A DNA stretch of 64,000 nucleotides from Pirellulales bacterium. GTDB taxonomy: Bacteria; Planctomycetota; Planctomycetia; Pirellulales; PALSA-1355. Numbering within the stretch: position 1 is the first letter of the stretch; every line of letters begins with the position of its first letter. Below are positions 10,694-20,370 of this stretch, one piece after another. The notes under the pieces were generated by a model, which did no database searches, was not told where the DNA came from, and saw nothing but the letters and a program-made list of their open reading frames with translations. Location: NCBI GenBank assembly GCA_022844125.1, contig JALHMI010000008.1:186001-250000 (forward strand). Reading direction: 5' to 3'. A program made the position numbers and the translations under genes.

Positions 10694-12061
10694 ATGACTG
10701 GTAGAGCAGGCTTTGCGCTCACGGTGTTGTTTGCGATCAATATGATGAACTTCTACGACCGCCTGATCATCGGCGCGGTCGGCGAATCGATCGCAGTTGA
10801 TTGGGGACTCAGCGATGCGCAGCTCGGCTATCTGGGTACCGCGTTCATTCTGATCTATGCGGCGGTCGGCGTCCCGCTCGGTCGCTGGGCCGACGTCGGC
10901 AATCGCTCCCGCATCCTCACGCTTGGCGTGACCGTGTGGAGCGTGCTCACCGCACTTTCGGGCTTTGCGCAGCAGTTCTGGCAGATGGTCATGCTGCGGC
11001 TCGCGGTGGGCGTGGGCGAGGCGAGCTGCGCCCCGGCGTCGAATTCGCTGATCGGCGATTTATATCCCGCCCGCACGCGCGCTCGCGCCATGTCGCTGTT
11101 CATGCTGGGCCTGCCGCTGGGCAATGCCGCGGCACTTGCTGTGAGCGGCATCATGACCAAGAACTACGGCTGGCGCTCGGCGTTCTTCATTGCGCTGGTG
11201 CCAGGGCTGCTTTGTGCCGTTGGTGCCTGGATGATCAAGGAGCCGAAGCGCGGTGCGACCGAGACGCACAACGTCGGCTCTCGCAAGCGCGACGGTTCGC
11301 CATATAAGCTTGTGCTCTCAATTCCCACGATGCGATGGATCATCGTCTCGGGCGCGCTCCACAACTTCAATATGTATGCCATCGGCGGTTTCCTGACGCC
11401 GCTGGTGCGCCGCGTGCACGGGATGGATCCCGCCTCGGCCGGCTATCTGACGATGGCCGTGTATGGGTTGGCCGGCGTGCCAGGGATGATGCTGGGCGGT
11501 TTGCTCGGTGATGCGATCATTCGCCGCCGCCGCAATGGCCGCATGCTCGTGGCGGCCGTGGCTATCGCGTTTTCGGTCCCCTCGATGTACATCGCCCTCA
11601 GCGCCGAGGCCGGCCAGTGGATGCTGTTCGGCGTGCTGTTCGGCTTTGGCTGCATGATGATGTACGTCTACTACGCCACCGTCTACTCGACGATCCAGGA
11701 CGTCATCGAGCCGTCACTGCGGGCCACGGCCATGGCGCTTTACTTTGCCGCGATGTATGTCTTCGGTGGCGCTCTCGGCCCCATGGTCGTCGGCGGAACG
11801 AGTGACTACTACACCCAGCAGCGGGCTGTGGAGGTGGGCGCTGATTTCGACGCCCTGCCAGCCGAAGAGCAACTCCCGTTCCGGGCCTATGGGCTCAACA
11901 GCGCGCTCTATCTCTTACCGCTGATGTCGATCTTTCTGGCGGGCAGCCTCTTTGCGGGAGCCCGGACCGTGAACGCCGACGTGGACAAACTGCAAGAGTG
12001 GATGCGAAAAGTATCCGATGAAGAGAACGCCAAGCTGAAGCGCGAGCCCGCGACGACCTAG
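10694..12061 (+). CDS. MFS transporter (spinster-like)
   Basis: 12-TM pattern; MNFYDRLIIGAVGESIAVDWGLSDAQLGYLGTAF, GRWADVGNRSRI, VGVGEASCAPASNSLIGDLYPARTRARAMS. Confidence 0.85.
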   Translation: MTGRAGFALTVLFAINMMNFYDRLIIGAVGESIAVDWGLSDAQLGYLGTAFILIYAAVGVPLGRWADVGNRSRILTLGVTVWSVLTALSGFAQQFWQMVMLRLAVGVGEASCAPASNSLIGDLYPARTRARAMSLFMLGLPLGNAAALAVSGIMTKNYGWRSAFFIALVPGLLCAVGAWMIKEPKRGATETHNVGSRKRDGSPYKLVLSIPTMRWIIVSGALHNFNMYAIGGFLTPLVRRVHGMDPASAGYLTMAVYGLAGVPGMMLGGLLGDAIIRRRRNGRMLVAAVAIAFSVPSMYIALSAEAGQWMLFGVLFGFGCMMMYVYYATVYSTIQDVIEPSLRATAMALYFAAMYVFGGALGPMVVGGTSDYYTQQRAVEVGADFDALPAEEQLPFRAYGLNSALYLLPLMSIFLAGSLFAGARTVNADVDKLQEWMRKVSDEENAKLKREPATT

Positions 12062-12077
12062 CTGAGCTACACCCGGT

Positions 12078-14762
12078 TCAGTTCGAGTTCGGAGCAGACG
12101 ACGGCGCATCCGGGAGCGCCTGTTCGACCAGTTCCGTCAACTCGTGCAGGGCCGGATCGATGGCGATGATCGTTCCGCCAGCGTCCAGCAGGAACGAACG
12201 TGGGACGGCCGTGACTCCCAGCCGGCGCGCGAGCGGGTGATTCTTGCCAGCCAGTTCCTGCGAGGTCTCATGCAGCACGGGCCACGGAAGGTCCTGCTTT
12301 CTGGCGAATTCGGCGAGATTCACGCCCGGCTCGTCCAGGCTGACGCCCACGATTTCGAATCCCCGGTCGTGTAGCCTGTCGTAGATCGCCCGCAGTTCGG
12401 GCATCTCGGCCACACATGGTGCGCACCAGGTGGCCCAGAACGACACGAGGGTCACTTTGCCGCGATGAACACTGGGCGCGAGCGGCCCGCCGTCAACCGT
12501 AGTGCCGGCAAGTTTCAAAGGTTGTCCAATGGCTGGTTCGGGCAGCGTCTCGCCGGGGGACGTGGTCATGTCCCACAGGTAAACAGCGCCCTTCCCCGCG
12601 GTAGCCAAGGTGTTTCCGTCCGGACCGAAGGCGATCGACATGGCAAACGATTGGGGAATGATCATCGTTTCCAGGATCTTGCCGCTGGCGGTGTCGATCA
12701 GTTGCAGTCGCGGCTGTTCGAGTTGCGACAGTTCCGGATCGCGCCGCGCGGCAGAGTCCGGCAGCTTCAATTGCGTCGTCACCAGCCAGCGCCCTGACGG
12801 ATGAAACACCGTGTGGCGGTTATAGGTTCCAGGTTCGCAGGGAATCTCGATTGTCTGCCAGTTGTGGAGATTCAGCAGCAACAGCCGCGAGGCCCTGGTC
12901 TTCTGATCGAACTCGCCAAGCACGGCTGTGTAGCCATCGGGCGAGACGACATAGCTCGTGAGCCGGGCGCCGGGAACTTGTGGCTGCATGGCGTGCAGTT
13001 GCTTGCCAGTGGCTACGTCCCACACGCGCAACTCGCCTGTGTAGTCCTGCCAGTTGTCGCGCTCCTGGTAGCGGATGATGTCGCCGATGAGCATCGTTCC
13101 GCCCGCGGCAAACGTGCCGAACATGGCCCGATCGAGATTGCCGATGGGGATGCGAGTCACTTCCTTCCATTCGGGAAGCTGCATCAGCACGACGGCCGAG
13201 GTCAGCTCCGAACCGTCTGTCTGGGGCAGCGCTACGACGGCTAGGTTGTCGTCGCGAATCAATGTCAAATAAGCATTGGCCGTGGTGAGTTCACGAAAAT
13301 GGCCCGTCGCGGTGTCGAGCAAGCTGATGGCGCGGGGCCGCCGGCCCTCGAACTCGCCGGGCGTTTCCTCCGCGACGACGAGATACCGGCCGTCGGCGGT
13401 GGGCCTGAGATACAGGATCCCGCGCTTTGGATCCTGCTGCCAGGTGTGCAGCCGCTCGCCGGTGTTGGCGTCCCAAACGTGCACCGCGTCGCTGTACGTC
13501 ACGCGGTTCAGTTTGTTGCCATCGCGTTCTACCCGCTCGATTTCGAGACGATTATTCGTTGCCGCGTAAACGCGCTGCCCGTCGGGAGAAAGGTGGAAGA
13601 AGGCAGACCCGGCGCGCAGCCCTTTGGTCGTCTCGAAGGTTTGCAACCGTTCTCCGCTCGCCAGATCCCAGATGTGAATCACCCCGCCAGGGTAGTCGCT
13701 CGCGATTAAGCGCGCGCCGTCCGGTGAGAACTGGATCGAACTGATGTTGCCGTCCGGGTGTGCGTGCGGGAGCGTGCCTTTGAAGCGGCCGGAAATCGGC
13801 AGCAGCTTCGGTCCTGGCAGCGCGGGCAGAATTCGCAGTGAGTGCGTTGACGCGGCGACTTGGCCCGCCGCCCAGCCGTCGAGCGACATGGTGACCTGCG
13901 CCTCACCGGCCACGACGCCCTCGGGCAGATCGACCGCATCATACAGGTTGACTGCGCAACAGCGCTGCTTGAAATCGTAAGACTTGGTCAGCGTTTGGCC
14001 GCCCTCGGCAGGAAATGTGATCTCGACATGCGGCCTCGCCTCGCGCGGGATCAACTTGTCATACATGGTCGAAACCATGCTCCCAGGGCCGACGCCGGGC
14101 GTGACCACTTCCAAGTAGAACTCATCGCTTCGCCCGATTCGCAGCGCCCCCCTGCCAGACCGCGTGAGTTGCCAAGGGCCGCCAAAGTGCAGGATCGGAG
14201 CGTTCTGAGCCTGCGGTGAAAAATCCAGAATGCCGTTGATGTCGCCAATCGTGAGCAATTGCGTCACGCGTCCATCGATTCCTGTGCCGCGATGCCCTGG
14301 CATTTCGATATCGCAGGAGATGCTCAAAGCGCGGAATTCCGGCTGCTCTTGGAAGCGCGCCGTAATGTGCGGGAATCCGGGATCGCCCTTCAGATGATCG
14401 ACGTTGAACCAACTGACCCCCAGGAACTTGTGCGTGCGCGGTCCGTCCGTGATTTCCGGGACACTGAAGTGCAGCACGCCGTCCTCGGGTCGGCTGGTCT
14501 TTTCGTCCGCCTCGATGCGCTCGCCCGCTTCGGTCAGATCACCGTTTGCGTTGCGATCGACGTAGAGCACGTCGCCATCGCGGACCAGCCAGACACGCGT
14601 CGACGCCTCTGGTCCGAACACGCACAAACAGTGGAGCGGAGTGCCGGTAAGCTCAGGAAGCTTGGGCGGTGTTCGCTCGATGGACGCCAGATCGAAGGCG
14701 TTGGCGGTAGGGCAGCCGAACGCTCCCACCACGATCAGCACGGGTGCCACGTATCGCATCAT
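12078..14762 (-). CDS. N-terminal unknown domain + WD40-like propeller + TlpA/thioredoxin-fold C-terminus
   Basis: WD-like repeats (SPDGARLIASDYPGGVIHIWDLASGERLQTFE); C-term VTLVSFWATWCAPCVAEMPELRAIYDRLHDRGFEIVGVSLDE. Confidence 0.85.
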   Translation of the reverse strand: MMRYVAPVLIVVGAFGCPTANAFDLASIERTPPKLPELTGTPLHCLCVFGPEASTRVWLVRDGDVLYVDRNANGDLTEAGERIEADEKTSRPEDGVLHFSVPEITDGPRTHKFLGVSWFNVDHLKGDPGFPHITARFQEQPEFRALSISCDIEMPGHRGTGIDGRVTQLLTIGDINGILDFSPQAQNAPILHFGGPWQLTRSGRGALRIGRSDEFYLEVVTPGVGPGSMVSTMYDKLIPREARPHVEITFPAEGGQTLTKSYDFKQRCCAVNLYDAVDLPEGVVAGEAQVTMSLDGWAAGQVAASTHSLRILPALPGPKLLPISGRFKGTLPHAHPDGNISSIQFSPDGARLIASDYPGGVIHIWDLASGERLQTFETTKGLRAGSAFFHLSPDGQRVYAATNNRLEIERVERDGNKLNRVTYSDAVHVWDANTGERLHTWQQDPKRGILYLRPTADGRYLVVAEETPGEFEGRRPRAISLLDTATGHFRELTTANAYLTLIRDDNLAVVALPQTDGSELTSAVVLMQLPEWKEVTRIPIGNLDRAMFGTFAAGGTMLIGDIIRYQERDNWQDYTGELRVWDVATGKQLHAMQPQVPGARLTSYVVSPDGYTAVLGEFDQKTRASRLLLLNLHNWQTIEIPCEPGTYNRHTVFHPSGRWLVTTQLKLPDSAARRDPELSQLEQPRLQLIDTASGKILETMIIPQSFAMSIAFGPDGNTLATAGKGAVYLWDMTTSPGETLPEPAIGQPLKLAGTTVDGGPLAPSVHRGKVTLVSFWATWCAPCVAEMPELRAIYDRLHDRGFEIVGVSLDEPGVNLAEFARKQDLPWPVLHETSQELAGKNHPLARRLGVTAVPRSFLLDAGGTIIAIDPALHELTELVEQALPDAPSSAPNSN

Positions 14763-15250
14763 GATCTCCTGGTTGGAACGACGCCCACTTCCGCTCAGGT
14801 CCGGGGACCACGGTGGGTCTCAAGGGCTCGCATTCACAACCTGGCTTGGGCGAATTCGCTCAAACGAACACACGCAGGGCTACATCGGTCACTCTAGGAG
14901 TGCGATTGCAGTCTGCCGCAGGTGGGGGGCTACGGTCAAGGGAATTCTCCGGACAGGGTGCGCGCGGCCGGCTGCTACCAAGCTTGGCGCACTGTGCGGC
15001 CCCACTTATCATATGGGCGCGGGTTGATGCATCGGGCAAGGTCGAGGAGTGACCGCGCCGTTCGAAGCTACAGCCCGAGCCTGCTGATTCCTACCTACCA
15101 AGTGCCCTGCCTCGAAAATGTGCGTGCTCCCGACCGGACGTTGGGGGTGCGAAAGCGTCTGTCGGGAATAGTCTCGGTGTCTGTGGCGGATATCTCGGTG
15201 AGATGTCCGGCCGTCAAACCGACTCCGAGAGCATCGCCGGGAGAGACGAT

Positions 15251-17797
15251 ATGCCTCGCGAACGGGAAACCCGCTTGCTCCTTAGCTGCGCATTGGCGGT
15301 TGTGTTCTCCTGCAGCTCTAACGTTCTGCTACTGGCCGAAGAAGCCGCGCCGCCGGCTCCGCTGCACGCGCGGATCGATGCCCTCGTCGGGGCGTCCGCG
15401 CCGGGTCCCGCCGCTCCGCTGGCGGACGACGCCGAATTCTTGCGCCGGGTGTATCTCGACCTGGTGGGCACGATTCCGGACGCCGCCGCCGCCCGGGCGT
15501 TCCTCGACGATGCGAACCCTAGCAAGCGGGCCGCGCTGATCGACCAGCTCTTGGCTTCGCCTCGCTTCGCGCGGCACATGCAGCACACGTTCGATTCGAT
15601 GTGGCTTGAACGCCGCCGCAGCACACTCGTCGGTAAGGGAGTGGCTGCCGACGAGTGGACCGGGTATCTCTACCAGCGTTTTCTCGACAACAAGCCGCTG
15701 AATGAACTGGTGCGTGAAATCCTTGCCGCCGACGGCGGCGATCCAAAGCTTCGGCCGGCAGTGAAGTTCTATCTCGATCGCGATGCCGAGCCGAATCTAC
15801 TCGCCCGCGATGTGGGTCGGTTGTTCTTCGGCCACGACTTGCAGTGCGCCCAGTGCCACGATCATCCGCTGGTCAACGATTACTTGCAGGCGGAATACTA
15901 TGGGCTCGCAGCGTTCTTCACTCGCGGCAGCGTGTTCACGGACGCCAAGGACGAAAGCAAGCTCTACTACGCCGAGTTCGCCGAAGGCGAAATCAATTTC
16001 AAGTCCGTGTTTACGGGCAACGCGCGCGACCGCGTGTTGCCCGAGCTGCCAGATGGCGAACCGGTCGCAGAACCGAAGCTGGCCGAAGCCGAGCGTTACG
16101 TTATCGCGCCCGCCAAAGACGTTCGCCCAGTGCCGAAGTACAGTCGGCGCGCGCAACTGGCATCGCTGGCCACGAGCGGCAACAGCGCCGCGTTCAATCG
16201 CAACCTGGCGAATCGCCTGTGGGCGCACATGCTAGGCCGCGGCGTGGCGCATCCACTGGACATGCAGCACAGTGGCAACCCGGCAGTGCAGAGCGACCTG
16301 CTCGATCTGCTGGCTGCGGAACTCGTGCAGATGAAGTTCGACATCCGCGCGTTCTTCCGCGAGGTGGCCCTCTCGAAAACGTACCAGCGCACAAGCGCCG
16401 AGCCGAATCAGGCCCAGCCGGCAGTCGATCCGGGCGTACTTTTACCCGCGCTCGCGACGTGGCAGGCGGAAGTCGATCGTCTGACTGGCGAGGTTCCCAA
16501 GCTGGAAGAAGCCGTGGCCGCGGCCGATGGCGTGCAGGCCGCCGCTTACGAAGCCCATGCGGCGGCGCTCGACGCACAGGCCAAGATCGAGAAAGATCGT
16601 GCCGAGGCGAAGAAGGCCAGCGACGAACTTGCGGCGGCGCTTGCCGCCGCAATCAAGGAAGTGGAAACGAAAGCTGACGTCCACAAGACGCTGGCCGCCG
16701 CCCAGGGCCCGGCTGAAGCCGCCGCGGCGAAGCTTCCCGAGGATAAGGCCTTGGCCGAGGCCGCCGCTACGATCAAGACCCGTACGGCCGAGATCGAGCA
16801 GGCGCTGACCGCGGCCCGCGCGACGGTCGGCGAGAAGACCCCGCAGGTGCAGGCCGCCTCGGTCAAGCTGGCGGAGTTCGATGGCCCGCTGACCGCGGTT
16901 GCGGCCGAGGTGGCCAAGACCGGCGAAGCGCACCTGGCGGCCAAAGCGACATTCGACGCCGCGAGCATGGCGCACCGCGCGGCCAAGGCGAAGCAGAACG
17001 AAATGATGGCGCGCGTTACGGACGCAACAAAGTTCCTCAACTATCAGTCGCTGCTCGCGGCACTCGAGACCTCGCGTGCCGCGGTTCAGGCGGCCGTCGA
17101 GCAAGTCGCATCGCTGGAAAGCCAGACCGCCACCGAGGAGACTCTGACCGGCGCTCGAACTGAGGCCGACGAAGCGAAATCCAGGTCCGCCGCGGATCTT
17201 GCCGCCGCCGAGAAAGCCTGGCTCGAAATCGTCGACCACTCGACCACGCGCTTCGCGCTTGCACCACTCAAGCCGTTGACTCCCGAGCAGCTTACCTGGG
17301 CCACGATGCAAGCCGTCGGAATGGTCGATACCCAGCAACAGGCGCTCGCGGAGGAAGCCAAGAAGGCGGCCGCGGCCGCAGGCGAGATGACTCCCGAGGC
17401 GCGTGCTGCGTTCGAAGCCAGGGCGCTCGAGCAACTCGTCGATGCCAAGCTTACCGGCAACATCAATCACTTTCGCGATTTGTTCGGCCCGCAGCCCGGT
17501 CAAGCGCCCAGCTTCCAGGCGACCGTGCATCAGGCATTGTTTCTGGCGAATGGCGGCGTCCTGGCCGGTTGGGTCAACGCCGGCGGTGGGAATTTGACCG
17601 AGCGGCTTGCAAAGCTCGAAGACCCCAATGCCACGGCCGAAGAGCTGTACCTCACGGTCTTTACCCGACGCCCGACGCCCGACGAGGCGAAAGCGGTGGC
17701 CGACTATTGGCAAGCTTCTGGAGCCGAGCGCGCCGCCGCGGCCCGCGACCTGGTCTGGTCGCTGGTTGCCAGCAGCGAGTTTCGCTTCAATCACTAA
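15251..17797 (+). CDS. DUF1549/DUF1553 protein with long Ala/Glu/Lys-rich coiled-coil insertion
   Basis: LHARIDALVG...FLRRVYLDLVGTIPDAAAARAFLDD...CAQCHDHPLVNDYLQAEYYGLAAFF; coiled-coil between ~16440 and ~17240. Confidence 0.88.
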   Translation: MPRERETRLLLSCALAVVFSCSSNVLLLAEEAAPPAPLHARIDALVGASAPGPAAPLADDAEFLRRVYLDLVGTIPDAAAARAFLDDANPSKRAALIDQLLASPRFARHMQHTFDSMWLERRRSTLVGKGVAADEWTGYLYQRFLDNKPLNELVREILAADGGDPKLRPAVKFYLDRDAEPNLLARDVGRLFFGHDLQCAQCHDHPLVNDYLQAEYYGLAAFFTRGSVFTDAKDESKLYYAEFAEGEINFKSVFTGNARDRVLPELPDGEPVAEPKLAEAERYVIAPAKDVRPVPKYSRRAQLASLATSGNSAAFNRNLANRLWAHMLGRGVAHPLDMQHSGNPAVQSDLLDLLAAELVQMKFDIRAFFREVALSKTYQRTSAEPNQAQPAVDPGVLLPALATWQAEVDRLTGEVPKLEEAVAAADGVQAAAYEAHAAALDAQAKIEKDRAEAKKASDELAAALAAAIKEVETKADVHKTLAAAQGPAEAAAAKLPEDKALAEAAATIKTRTAEIEQALTAARATVGEKTPQVQAASVKLAEFDGPLTAVAAEVAKTGEAHLAAKATFDAASMAHRAAKAKQNEMMARVTDATKFLNYQSLLAALETSRAAVQAAVEQVASLESQTATEETLTGARTEADEAKSRSAADLAAAEKAWLEIVDHSTTRFALAPLKPLTPEQLTWATMQAVGMVDTQQQALAEEAKKAAAAAGEMTPEARAAFEARALEQLVDAKLTGNINHFRDLFGPQPGQAPSFQATVHQALFLANGGVLAGWVNAGGGNLTERLAKLEDPNATAEELYLTVFTRRPTPDEAKAVADYWQASGAERAAAARDLVWSLVASSEFRFNH

Positions 17798-17834
17798 CGA
17801 TCACATTCACTCGACAGTTTCTAGGGACCCAGCC

Positions 17835-19121
17835 ATGAAATGCCAATACGCCTGCGGGACTGCCGAACACGTGCTCGAGCGGCGAAGGTTCCTCGGCACC
17901 ATCGCAGGCATGGCTGGCGCCGCCACGCTGGGCGCCCCGCGGATGGTACAGGCCGCGATGCCCGAACTCGTGGCCGGCGACAAGCACATTATCATGATCT
18001 GGCTGGCCGGCGGCGTGAGCCAGTTGGAAACCTGGGATCCTAAGCCGAAGACCAACACTGGCGGACCGTTCCGCGCGATTCCCACCTCGGTCCCCGGCAT
18101 GCACATCTGCGAACTGCTGCCGCATACCGCCAAGCAGATGCACCACCTGGCGATCGTCCGGAGCATTAACACCAAAGAGAACGACCACGGTAAAGGCGCC
18201 TACTGCATGACGACCGGCCGCAAGCAGGAGCCGGTGGCCCAATATCCGCATCTGGGTGCCGTCGGCGCGAAGTTACTGGCTCCCGAAGACTCGCCGCTCC
18301 CGGGGCATATCCATGTCAGCGCTGGCGGCAGCGGCGGCAGCGGGAACGATGCCGCGTATCTTGGCCCGCGCTATTCGAGCATCGTGCTGGGAGACGGCAA
18401 CCCGCCGCGCAACACGGCTTTGCCCGAAGGCATCACGCCGGAAGCTGACAACCGCCGGCACGCTTTCCGCACGAGCGTGAACGATCACTTTGCCAAGCGC
18501 CGGCGCTGGGCCGAGAGTGATGCGTTTGTTTCGTCGTTCGACCAGGCTCGCCAACTGATGGAACGCCGCGACGTGTTCGATGTCAGCAAAGAGGCGGTGA
18601 AGGATCAAGAACGTTATGGCAACAGCGAGTTTGGCAAACAACTCCTGCTGGCCCGCAGGCTGGTCGAGAAAGGCGTGAGCTGCGTGCAGGTCACGCACTC
18701 GAACTACGACACGCATTATGAGAACTTCGACTTTCACATCGAACAGCTCGGCGAGTTCGACCAGCCGTTCGCCACGCTCGTGGCTGACCTGGTCGAGCGC
18801 GGCCTGTGGGACAAGACGCTGGTGGTCGTGATGTCGGAGTTCGGCCGGACCCCCAGCATCAACCAGTTTCACGGCCGCGATCATTGGGGCACGGCCTGGA
18901 GCGTGGCCCTGGGAGGCTGCGGCATCCAACGCGGTGCAATCATCGGCAAGACGAACGACAACGGCACGGAAGTCGCCGATCGCGAAGTCGACCACGGACA
19001 TTTGTTCCACACCTACCTGAGTGCAATTGGCGTCGATTCGAGTGGCGAGTTCGATGCCGGCGGTCGTAAGCTGCCGATGGCCGATCCCGCCGCAGCGCCC
19101 ATCACGGAGCTCCTGGCATGA
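17835..19121 (+). CDS. DUF1501 domain-containing protein
   Basis: ERRRFLGTIAGMAGAATLGAPRMVQA signal; HIIMIWLAGGVSQLETWDPKP; VVVMSEFGRTPSINQFHGRDHWGTAWS. Confidence 0.92.
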   Translation: MKCQYACGTAEHVLERRRFLGTIAGMAGAATLGAPRMVQAAMPELVAGDKHIIMIWLAGGVSQLETWDPKPKTNTGGPFRAIPTSVPGMHICELLPHTAKQMHHLAIVRSINTKENDHGKGAYCMTTGRKQEPVAQYPHLGAVGAKLLAPEDSPLPGHIHVSAGGSGGSGNDAAYLGPRYSSIVLGDGNPPRNTALPEGITPEADNRRHAFRTSVNDHFAKRRRWAESDAFVSSFDQARQLMERRDVFDVSKEAVKDQERYGNSEFGKQLLLARRLVEKGVSCVQVTHSNYDTHYENFDFHIEQLGEFDQPFATLVADLVERGLWDKTLVVVMSEFGRTPSINQFHGRDHWGTAWSVALGGCGIQRGAIIGKTNDNGTEVADREVDHGHLFHTYLSAIGVDSSGEFDAGGRKLPMADPAAAPITELLA

Positions 19122-20167
19122 ACGACGCACCAGCCCCTGCCCCTCCGGCGGACGCCCCGCAGGCTGATCCCAAGCTCACGCACGCCGCGGGAGAATGGAA
19201 ACACACCAGCCCCCTGCTCTCCTGCCGCTTTGATCCCAGCGGACAGTTCGTGTTCTGCTCGGCCCAGGACAATAGCGTGCAGCGGTGGAACATTGCCAGC
19301 GGCCAGGCCACGGCGCTCAATGCGCACGATAGCTGGGTCCGCGCACTGGCGTTCAACCCGGCCGGCAACCACCTTTACACCGGCGGCTACGATGGCCGCG
19401 TGTTCGTCTGGGAAACGGCCGCCGCACAGCCCACGCCGCTGCGTTCACTCAACGCTCATGACGACGTCGCACACGAAGGCTGGGTCCGGGCGATCGCCGT
19501 CAGTCCGGATGGCAAGACCGTAGCCACCTGCGGCAATGATAACCTCGTTCGGCTCTGGAATGCCGAAGACGGCAAGCTACTGAATGTCCTCTCGGGCCAC
19601 TCCAAGCACGTTTACAACGTGATGTTCCATCCCGATGGCGCCCGGCTGATCTCTGGCGACCTGAAGGGGGAAGTTCGCGAGTGGGATTTGGCCACGAGCG
19701 AACAGGTCCGCACGCTTGACGGCGGCAGCCTGTGGAAGTACGACGAGGGCTTTCGCGCCGATATTGGTGGTGTGCGGGGGATCGACTTCAGCCCCGATGC
19801 GGCGCTGCTGGCTTGCGGTGGGATCTCGGAAGTCTCGAACGCGTTTGCCGGCATCGGCAATCCGCTGGTCGTCGTGTTCGACTACGCCACGGGCGAAAAG
19901 AAGCAGTCGCTGGTTACCTCGAAGAAGCTCCGCGGCACGATCTGGAACGTGCACTGCCACCGCCAAGGCTTCGTCATCGGTTGCGACAGTGGGCACGAAG
20001 GCGGCCATCTTTTGTTCTGGAACACGAACGATCCGAACGAATTCTTCGACTTCAAACTGCCGAATCTGTGCTACGACTCGGACCTGCATTCCGATGGATT
20101 GCGTGTCGTGACGGCACATCAGGATCACGTTCTGCGCATCTGGCGGATGACGGCGCCGGCGGCATAG
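19118..20167 (+). CDS. WD40 repeat protein
   Basis: WD repeats (DSWVRALAFNPAGNHLYTGGYDGRVFVWE; GWVRAIAVSPDGKTVATCGNDNLVRLWN); overlaps upstream DUF1501 stop by 4 bp. Confidence 0.9.
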   Translation: MNDAPAPAPPADAPQADPKLTHAAGEWKHTSPLLSCRFDPSGQFVFCSAQDNSVQRWNIASGQATALNAHDSWVRALAFNPAGNHLYTGGYDGRVFVWETAAAQPTPLRSLNAHDDVAHEGWVRAIAVSPDGKTVATCGNDNLVRLWNAEDGKLLNVLSGHSKHVYNVMFHPDGARLISGDLKGEVREWDLATSEQVRTLDGGSLWKYDEGFRADIGGVRGIDFSPDAALLACGGISEVSNAFAGIGNPLVVVFDYATGEKKQSLVTSKKLRGTIWNVHCHRQGFVIGCDSGHEGGHLLFWNTNDPNEFFDFKLPNLCYDSDLHSDGLRVVTAHQDHVLRIWRMTAPAA

Positions 20168-20370
20168 AATCGCGGGCCGTTCCTTCGCAATTGGTCGCGT
20201 CAGGTGCGAACCTTGGCTGGCTTTGCGACCCCCTGGAAGGGATGTTCCGTGGCGATCTTGCGGCCTTTTCCGGCGAATCGTTAGGTAGCGGCAGACGGGG
20301 CAACCTATAGTATTAGGAGTTGCCGGCGGCGCAGCCCGCTGATCCGCGATCAACTCTGGAGAGCTTCCCC

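Noticed and set aside
16442-17794. 450-aa minus-strand ORF
   Set aside because: Antisense to the coiled-coil DUF1553 segment; Gly/Arg/Leu-rich artefact
17607-17834. Upstream extension of the second DUF1501 ORF
   Set aside because: Overlaps the end of the DUF1553 gene; Met at 17835 directly precedes a Tat-like signal
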